Source of the DNA: Candidatus Aminicenantes bacterium UBA2199
Lineage (GTDB): Bacteria > Acidobacteriota > Aminicenantia > UBA2199
Assembly: GCA_002327965.1 (NCBI GenBank)
Contig: DCVB01000090.1
Coordinates: 36,296-72,793 of the forward strand
DNA: 36,498 nt
Reading direction: 5' to 3'
The notes below the pieces were generated by a model. The model ran no database searches and was not told where the DNA came from. It saw nothing but the letters and a program-made list of their open reading frames with translations. Numbering within the stretch: the stretch's first letter is position 1; each line of letters opens with the position of its first letter. A program made the translations under genes and the position numbers. Shown piece by piece: positions 31,326 to 36,498 of the stretch.

Positions 31326-32288
31326 ATGAAGACGAAACATATGATGATCTTGCTTGGCTTGATGCTGATGGCGTTGAGCGGCGCAAGCTGGTCCCAGCCG
31401 TCACTGCAATATCATTATGTCGGCGGCAAGATTTTGAATCCGGACGACTCTGCTCCCGCGGCCGGTGATATTCAGATTTACCTTTACCTTTCACGGGCGC
31501 CCCATATCATCTCCAATACGCAGTTTTGCGCCACAGGAGGCGGTTGGGCCATTGACGTTCAGGGCACCGCACCGATCAGTGAAGCCAATTGGGTTCCCGG
31601 AGATACCGTCGTCATCGTTTTTGAAGTTGTTGCGGAAGGGCCGTTTCAGGGACATCAGCGCATCATCCGGCACGTCACCGTTGAAGATTCGCCGGAGAAT
31701 CTGGGAAACATCGCTTTGCCCGTGGAACTGACCGCGTTCACAGCCACCATCAAAAGCACTTCCCTGGCGGATCAGGTGCTGCTGGAGTGGCGCACCGTCG
31801 GTGAAACCAACAACCTCGGTTTCGAAGTGCAGCGCAGCCTGGACAAAAAGAACTTTGCCAGGCTCGGGTTCATCGCCGGCGCCGGTTCGACCAACATCGC
31901 TCAGGGATATTCCTACGTGGATGAGACGGCTGCCGTGGGCACCTGGTTTTACCGTCTCAAACAGATCGACCGCGATGGCTCTTTCACCTTCTCCGAGGTG
32001 AAGGGGATCGAAGTGATGCCGCCGCAGAAATATGAATTGACGCAGAATTTTCCCAATCCGTTCAATCCGCGCACCGAAATCGCTTTTCATGTGCGCCAAG
32101 AGGGTGTGGTCGAGCTCAAGGTCTTCGATCTGCTCGGCCGGGAAGTGCGCACACTGGTCAACGAGAGAATGCGGGCGGGGATCCATCGCGTCACCTTCGA
32201 TGGCCGCGATCTGCCTTCGGGCATGTATCTCTACACCATCAAAGCCGGCAATTTCCACGCGGTTAAAAAGATGTTGCTGGTGAAGTAA
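31326..32288 (+). CDS. Secreted protein with type IX secretion (FlgD-like) C-terminal sorting domain
   Basis: 320 residues. Signal peptide 1-23 (ILLGLMLMALSGASWS). Residues 25-125 are a beta-rich module (GDIQIYLYLSRAPH), 128-230 a FN3-like module (LPVELTAFTATIKSTSLADQ, LEWRTVGETNNLGFEVQRS), and 238-320 the sorting domain: QNFPNPFNPRTEIAFHV, VFDLLGREVRTLVN, GIHRVTFDGRDLPSGMYLY and the terminal KKMLLVK. This domain directs export through the type IX system or anchoring at the surface. AGGAGGG precedes the ATG, 15 bp after the giant protein, so both form an operon. Confidence 0.9.
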   Translation: MKTKHMMILLGLMLMALSGASWSQPSLQYHYVGGKILNPDDSAPAAGDIQIYLYLSRAPHIISNTQFCATGGGWAIDVQGTAPISEANWVPGDTVVIVFEVVAEGPFQGHQRIIRHVTVEDSPENLGNIALPVELTAFTATIKSTSLADQVLLEWRTVGETNNLGFEVQRSLDKKNFARLGFIAGAGSTNIAQGYSYVDETAAVGTWFYRLKQIDRDGSFTFSEVKGIEVMPPQKYELTQNFPNPFNPRTEIAFHVRQEGVVELKVFDLLGREVRTLVNERMRAGIHRVTFDGRDLPSGMYLYTIKAGNFHAVKKMLLVK

Positions 32289-32407
32289 AACGCTGTAGCA
32301 TACGGTTGCTCTTCAAATAGGCAATCAGATGGTCCCTCCCCATCTGAAAGCCTATGCAGCCCGGCGTCCGGCGGCTGCCGCTCTCCTCTGCAGTTCATCG
32401 GACGCTC

Positions 32408-32438
32408 AAAAAGCGGGACTTTAGGGTCCCGCTTTTTT
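32408..32438 (+). terminator. Rho-independent terminator after the secreted-protein pair
   Basis: A 12-bp perfect stem AAAAAGCGGGAC (32408-32419) and GTCCCGCTTTTT (32426-32437) with loop TTTAGG and a T-run. It closes the 26772-32288 transcript. Confidence 0.9.
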
Positions 32439-32560
32439 ATGGATGTGCTCGGCATGATCTTCAAGGTAAAAAAGCCTTGCTTTTTAGAGTGGTTTCTATT
32501 AAATTTATAGGCTTTATACTAATTAAAGGTATATTCTCTATTTGCGTAAAGGGTTTTTCT

Positions 32561-34363
32561 ATGGCTTTGATGAATCGCATGCGTTCCAGCATGAAAACGA
32601 TCTTGTTGATCCTGGTTGTCGCCTTTGTTCTGACAATCATTGTTGACTGGGGTATGGGTGGTTTCCAGTCCAATCAGCCGCGCGGCATCATCGGCGAAGT
32701 GGATGGAAACCAGATACACTATGAGGAGTATTACAACCGTTACCAGAACGAATTGGTGGCTTACCGCGAACAAGCAGGCAGCGAACCGGAAGGCTATCAA
32801 CTGCAGCAGCTGGAAACCCGGGTTTTCGATAATCTGGTGCAGCAACGTCTGCTCGACCGCGTTGTCAGCCAGGTGAATTTGAAGGCATCGGATCGGGAAA
32901 TCGTTGAGGAAATTTTCAACAACCCCCCCATGGAGTTGCGCCAGAACCAGGCTTTTCAGGATTCAACCGGGCAGTTTGATATGCGCGCCTATCAGGCGGC
33001 TCTCAACAATCCGGGCGCCGGCGAATTCTGGGCCTCGGTTGAGGATTATCTTCGCCTCACCCTGCCGATGCGCAAGCTGGACAATCTCCTCCGCGTCACG
33101 GCGGTGGTCAGCGATGAAGAAGTGCGCATCGAGTATATGAAGCGCAATCTCAAGGCCAGGGTCGAGTATGTCCTGGTTCCGGCGACAGAATTCACGGCCT
33201 CTGTGCCCCCCCCTTCCGATGACGAAATCAAGGCCTACCACCACAAACACGAAAAGGAATTCAAGGAGCCGGAAAAACGGGTGATCGATTATGTATCGCT
33301 GGATTTCAAACCGACCAGGACGGATTCCGTGGCCGTGGAGCAACTCGCCGGTGAGTTGTTGCGCGATGCCCGTTCCGGCCAGGACTTTGCCGATTTGGCC
33401 CGCATCCATTCACAGGATCCCGGATCCGCACAAAATGGCGGCGATCTCGGTTACTTCGCCCGTGGCGCCATGGTAAAACCCTTTGAGGACGCCGCCTTTG
33501 CCGGCCGTGTGGGTGATATCGTCGGCCCCGTCATCTCCCAGTTTGGCATCCATATCATCAAAGTTATCGACCAGAAAAAAGAGGATGGTCAGGACAAGGT
33601 CCAGGCCAGCCATATATTGCTCAAATACGAAATGTCTCCGCGCACGCGCGAAGCGCTGCAGGACGAGGCCAATTACATTGCCGAAACCGCCAAGGAACAG
33701 AGTCTCAAAAGCGTTGCGGCGAGTGAAAACGTCGAAATCAAACACAGCGAGCCCTTCGCCACGGGCGGCTACATCCCCGGTCTCGGCATGGAATCGCGCA
33801 TCAACAACTGGGTGTTCCGCAATTCCAAAGGCGCCATCAGCGATGTTTTCTACACCGAACGCGGCTACGTCATCGTTCAGATCGCTGAGGTGATCGACGA
33901 GCATATCAAGCCATGGAGCGAAGTGAAAGATCAGATCGCAAGCAAACTGAAGAATGAAAAAGCCCTGCTCCAGGCCCGGGAGAAATGCCAAAAAATTGCC
34001 GATCAGGCCAGGTCCAGCGGATCGCTGGAATCCGCCGCCGCGGCGGCGGGCCTGAAAGTGCAGCAGAGTGATCAATTAGGCTTCAACTCCTACCTCGCCA
34101 GCATCGGCCGTGAGCCGCGTTTTGCCGGCGTTGCGTTTGGCTTGCCCGTCGGCACGATTTCATCCCCCATCGAAGGCAGCCGTGGCTACTATGTACTCAA
34201 AGTGCTCGAGCGCACCCCCATGAATGAAAGCGATTTTGAAGGGCAGAAAGAGTCGCTGCGCAGCCAACTCACCCAGCGCAAACAGCAGGGGGTGTTCACC
34301 CAGTGGTACACCGCCCTCAAGGAAAAAGCGAACATCAAGGATCATCGCAAAGATTATTTTTAA
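32561..34363 (+). CDS. PpiD/SurA-like periplasmic peptidyl-prolyl isomerase
   Basis: 600 residues from ATG 32561, preceded by AAAGGG; an upstream open frame adds 69 residues that read through the terminator and are rejected. An N-terminal anchor helix (ILLILVVAFVLTIIVDWGMGG, about 13-33) is followed by the SurA_N-like chaperone part (GEVDGNQIHYEEYYNRYQNE). The parvulin domain at about 245-345 has FADLARIHSQDPGSAQNGGDLGYF, AAFAGRVGDIVGPV and GIHIIKVIDQK. A second, poorer parvulin-like unit covers about 390-585. PpiD-type proteins fold exported proteins at the outer face of the inner membrane; the secreted neighbours are plausible clients. Confidence 0.85.
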   Translation: MALMNRMRSSMKTILLILVVAFVLTIIVDWGMGGFQSNQPRGIIGEVDGNQIHYEEYYNRYQNELVAYREQAGSEPEGYQLQQLETRVFDNLVQQRLLDRVVSQVNLKASDREIVEEIFNNPPMELRQNQAFQDSTGQFDMRAYQAALNNPGAGEFWASVEDYLRLTLPMRKLDNLLRVTAVVSDEEVRIEYMKRNLKARVEYVLVPATEFTASVPPPSDDEIKAYHHKHEKEFKEPEKRVIDYVSLDFKPTRTDSVAVEQLAGELLRDARSGQDFADLARIHSQDPGSAQNGGDLGYFARGAMVKPFEDAAFAGRVGDIVGPVISQFGIHIIKVIDQKKEDGQDKVQASHILLKYEMSPRTREALQDEANYIAETAKEQSLKSVAASENVEIKHSEPFATGGYIPGLGMESRINNWVFRNSKGAISDVFYTERGYVIVQIAEVIDEHIKPWSEVKDQIASKLKNEKALLQAREKCQKIADQARSSGSLESAAAAAGLKVQQSDQLGFNSYLASIGREPRFAGVAFGLPVGTISSPIEGSRGYYVLKVLERTPMNESDFEGQKESLRSQLTQRKQQGVFTQWYTALKEKANIKDHRKDYF

Positions 34364-34373
34364 GGCCCTCACA

Positions 34374-34401
34374 AGCCCTGATCGAAAGATCGGGGCTTTT
34401 T
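34374..34401 (+). terminator. Rho-independent terminator after the PpiD-like gene
   Basis: Stem AGCCCTGATC (34374-34383) pairs with GATCGGGGCT (34388-34397) with one G-T pair, loop GAAA, then T5. Confidence 0.9.
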
Positions 34402-34473
34402 GCTTTCCGCCTGCCACTATCCCGTTTACCCCGGAACAAATCGAAGAAAACCCTTGTTATTGTTATAAAATAA

Positions 34474-34486
34474 GACTAAATTAGTC
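34474..34486 (+). promoter_or_regulatory. Rrf2/IscR-type operator GACTAAATTAGTC over the suf promoter
   Basis: A perfect palindrome GACTAA-A-TTAGTC that fits the core GACT-RWWWY-AGTC of IscR type 1 sites. A promoter TTGTTA (34454-34459), 17 bp, TAAATT (34477-34482) would have its -10 inside the operator, so binding by the Rrf2 protein encoded 7 bp downstream would repress its own operon. The outer flanks match the IscR consensus only partly. Confidence 0.65.
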
Positions 34487-34492
34487 CTGTAT

Positions 34493-34885
34493 ATGTTCAG
34501 ACTATCCAAGAAAACAGAATACAGCATCGTGGCTTTACAGCATCTGGCGCGGAGTGACGCGGCGGTGGCCACGGTCAAGGAGATTGCGGAAACGTGCCGG
34601 ATTCCGCAGCCGCTGCTGGCCAAGCTGTTGCAGCAATTGGCGCGCAAGCGTCTGTTGCGTTCCGTGCAGGGTGTCAGGGGGGGGTACCGGCTCGACCGGC
34701 CGGCGGCGCAAATATCGGTCGCTGATGTGTTGGAGGCCATCGAAGGGCCTCTGCGCATCACCGCCTGCGGTGCAGCGCATCACCGCTGTGAACGGTTGTC
34801 ATTTTGCGATTTGCGGCAGCGCATGGCGCCGCTGCAGCTGAAAATCGCAAAATACCTGCAGCAGGTCAGTCTCTCCGATCTGTGA
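34493..34885 (+). CDS. Rrf2-family transcriptional regulator of the suf operon
   Basis: 130 residues. Winged-helix domain FRLSKKTEYSIVALQHLARS...TVKEIAETCRIPQPLLAKLLQQLARKRLLRSVQGVRGGYRLD is typical Rrf2. Three cysteines in ITACGAAHHRCERLSFCDLR (about residues 91, 98 and 104) match the Fe-S cluster ligands of IscR-like sensors in spacing. It lies directly before sufB, 24 bp upstream, and has an IscR-like palindrome over its promoter, so it very likely senses Fe-S status and controls suf. No strong Shine-Dalgarno site is visible at ATG 34493. Confidence 0.87.
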   Translation: MFRLSKKTEYSIVALQHLARSDAAVATVKEIAETCRIPQPLLAKLLQQLARKRLLRSVQGVRGGYRLDRPAAQISVADVLEAIEGPLRITACGAAHHRCERLSFCDLRQRMAPLQLKIAKYLQQVSLSDL

Positions 34886-34909
34886 ACCGCGTTACGATGA
34901 GAGGTATCC

Positions 34910-36355
34910 ATGAGTACTGAATTAAATCATATAGAATCTCTGGCAAACCGTGAATACAAATACGGATTCACGGCGGATATCGAGTCCGTTACGGTGCCCA
35001 GGGGATTGAATGAAGAGATCATCCGTTTGATATCGGCCAGGAAAAGCGAACCGGAATTCATGCTGGAATGGCGCCTGAAAGCCTTTCGCCATTGGCAGAC
35101 CATGAAAGAGCCGAACTGGGCCAATGTCAGGTTCGAGCCGATCGATTATCAGAATATCATCTATTATGCGGCGCCCAAAAATCATGACAGCGGCCGCGCG
35201 CCCGAAACGGTGGATCCGGAAATTCTCGCGCTTTATGACAAGCTCGGCATCCCCCTTGCGGAGCGGGAAGCGCTGGCCGGCGTCGCCGTGGATGCCATAC
35301 TCGACAGTGTCTCGGTGGCCACCACCTTCAAGGAAAAGCTCTCCGAATTGGGCATCATTTTCTGCTCTTTTTCCGAGGCGGTGCAGAAGCATCCCAAACT
35401 GGTGAAAAAATATCTCGGTTCCGTGGTTCCCCATACGGACAATTTTTTCGCGGCGCTCAACTCGGCGGTGTTCAGTGATGGCTCGTTTGTCTATGTCCCC
35501 AAGGGCGTGCGTTGTCCCATGGAATTGTCCACCTATTTCCGTATCAATGCCGCCAATACCGGGCAGTTTGAGCGCACCCTGATCATCGCTGAAGAGGACG
35601 CCTATGTCAGCTATCTGGAGGGTTGCACCGCGCCCATCCGCAAGGAGAATCAACTGCATGCCGCCGTGGTTGAGTTGATCGCCCTGGAGCGGGCGCAGAT
35701 CAAATATTCGACGGTGCAAAACTGGTATCCGGGCGACCAGGAGGGCAGGGGCGGCGTCTATAATTTTGTCACCAAAAGAGGGCTTTGCGCCGGCGCCCAC
35801 GCGAAAATCTCCTGGACCCAGGTGGAGACCGGCTCCGCCATCACCTGGAAGTATCCGGGATGCGTGCTGAAAGGGGATCATTCGGTGGGTGAGTTCTATT
35901 CCGTCGCGCTGACCAATAACCATCAGCAGGCCGATACCGGCACCAAGATGATTCACATCGGCAAGAACACACGCAGCACCATTGTCTCCAAGGGCATCTC
36001 GGCGGGATTCGGCCAGAACAGCTATCGCGGTCAGGTGAAGGTTTTGAAATCCGCGCAGGGGGCGCGCAATTTTTCCCAATGCGATTCCCTCCTCATCGGC
36101 GATCGCTGCGGCGCCCATACGTTTCCCTATATCGAGGTGCGCAACAGCAGCGCCCGGGTGGAGCACGAAGCCACCACTTCAAAAATCGGCGACGATCAGA
36201 TCTTTTATCTCATGCAGCGCGGCATCGCCAGAGAGGATGCCGTGTCGATGATCGTCAACGGCTTTTGCAAGGAAGTGCTTGCGGAACTGCCGATGGAGTT
36301 CGCCGTCGAGGCGCAGAAGCTGCTCAGCGTCCGTCTCGAAGGCAGCGTGGGTTGA
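34910..36355 (+). CDS. sufB: Fe-S cluster assembly scaffold SufB
   Basis: 481 residues, full length. Part of the SufBCD scaffold that builds Fe-S clusters. Characteristic segments are GLNEEIIRLISARKSEPEFMLEWRLKA (in parts), DNFFAALNSAVFSDGSFVYVPKGVRCPMELSTYFRIN, and the beta-helix stretch with LEGCTAPIRKENQLHAAVVEL. The SufB hallmark KGISAGFGQNSYRGQVKV and the end AREDAVSMIVNGFCKEVL (Cys of the last helix) are present. GAGAGG precedes ATG 34910. sufC follows. Confidence 0.96.
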   Translation: MSTELNHIESLANREYKYGFTADIESVTVPRGLNEEIIRLISARKSEPEFMLEWRLKAFRHWQTMKEPNWANVRFEPIDYQNIIYYAAPKNHDSGRAPETVDPEILALYDKLGIPLAEREALAGVAVDAILDSVSVATTFKEKLSELGIIFCSFSEAVQKHPKLVKKYLGSVVPHTDNFFAALNSAVFSDGSFVYVPKGVRCPMELSTYFRINAANTGQFERTLIIAEEDAYVSYLEGCTAPIRKENQLHAAVVELIALERAQIKYSTVQNWYPGDQEGRGGVYNFVTKRGLCAGAHAKISWTQVETGSAITWKYPGCVLKGDHSVGEFYSVALTNNHQQADTGTKMIHIGKNTRSTIVSKGISAGFGQNSYRGQVKVLKSAQGARNFSQCDSLLIGDRCGAHTFPYIEVRNSSARVEHEATTSKIGDDQIFYLMQRGIAREDAVSMIVNGFCKEVLAELPMEFAVEAQKLLSVRLEGSVG

Positions 36356-36379
36356 TCATTAACGATTATGGAGAGCGAA

Positions 36380-36498
36380 ATGTTACGTATACATCAATTG
36401 CGGGCCGGCATAGAGGGCGTGGAAATTCTCAAGGGGATCGACCTGACCGTGAGGCCGGGAGAAGTGCACGCCATCATGGGACCCAACGGATCGGGCAA
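36380..36498 (+). CDS. sufC: SufC ATPase, 5' part only (window ends)
   Basis: The last 119 bases encode MLRIHQLRAGIEGVEILKGI and on to the Walker A start MGPNGSG, as in SufC, the ABC-type ATPase of the SufBCD complex. GGAG lies 6 bases before ATG 36380; an in-frame ATG at 36368 has no such site. The gene is cut by the window edge. Confidence 0.9.
   Translation, partial: MLRIHQLRAGIEGVEILKGIDLTVRPGEVHAIMGPNGSG

Overview
The window is a stretch of bacterial chromosome with dense, mostly operonic genes. I saw no tRNA, rRNA, CRISPR array, transposase or phage gene. Its two halves look different. From 1 to about 19.3 kb the DNA is GC-rich (about 65% in the rows I counted at 19081-19320). It carries a VWFA-related secreted protein of a type common in Acidobacteriota and Aminicenantes, leaderless-looking promoters, intergenic palindromes ending in GCCCCTAC and a mosaic of heptamer repeats. 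I would guess a Candidatus Aminicenantes or acidobacterial lineage. From about 19.3 kb to the end the DNA is less GC-rich (about 53% at 19321-19680). Genes there have ordinary Shine-Dalgarno sites, and one secreted protein ends in a type IX secretion (FlgD-like) sorting domain, as in Calditrichota, KSB1, Ignavibacteria and similar lineages. The change falls inside one ABC permease gene, so a chimeric contig or a recombination joint should be tested.

Layout, left half: 1-680 repeats and hairpins, then a sigma-54-type promoter; 713-3073 VWFA-like protein; 3170-4945 a RodZ-like membrane HTH protein and a helical-repeat protein; 8695-4938 (minus) a leaderless operon of a NusG paralogue, APS kinase, ATP sulfurylase and an alkaline-phosphatase-superfamily enzyme, which should make PAPS; 8819-9466 membrane protein; 9958-9473 TlpA-type thioredoxin; 10113-11175 rubrerythrin-like protein plus nitroreductase; 11675-11220 ribonuclease H; 11814-12317 response regulator; 12346-12773 heptamer and hexamer repeat mosaic; 16122-12820 (minus) molybdenum cofactor operon moeA-moaA-moaC-MOSC-mogA behind a Moco riboswitch whose closing helix pairs with the ribosome binding site; 16595-18738 a convergent pair of a HEAGH metallopeptidase-like protein and an ATP-grasp ligase.

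Layout, right half: 25944-18899 (minus) a CCA/poly(A)-polymerase-type nucleotidyltransferase, a Yip1-type membrane protein and a complete TolC / adaptor / ATPase / MacB-type permease export system; 25945-26645 apparently non-coding; 26772-32288 a giant secreted protein built of alternating domains (A-B)x3 followed by a small protein with a type IX sorting domain; 32561-34363 a PpiD/SurA-like periplasmic foldase; 34493 to the end an Rrf2 regulator, sufB and the start of sufC, with an IscR-like palindrome over the promoter.

The strongest observations are the Moco riboswitch with its 19-codon leader ORF, the repeated -10-to-ATG geometry that predicts leaderless mRNAs, the heptamer mosaic, the PAPS operon headed by a NusG paralogue, the composition break inside the permease, and the (A-B)x3 surface protein.
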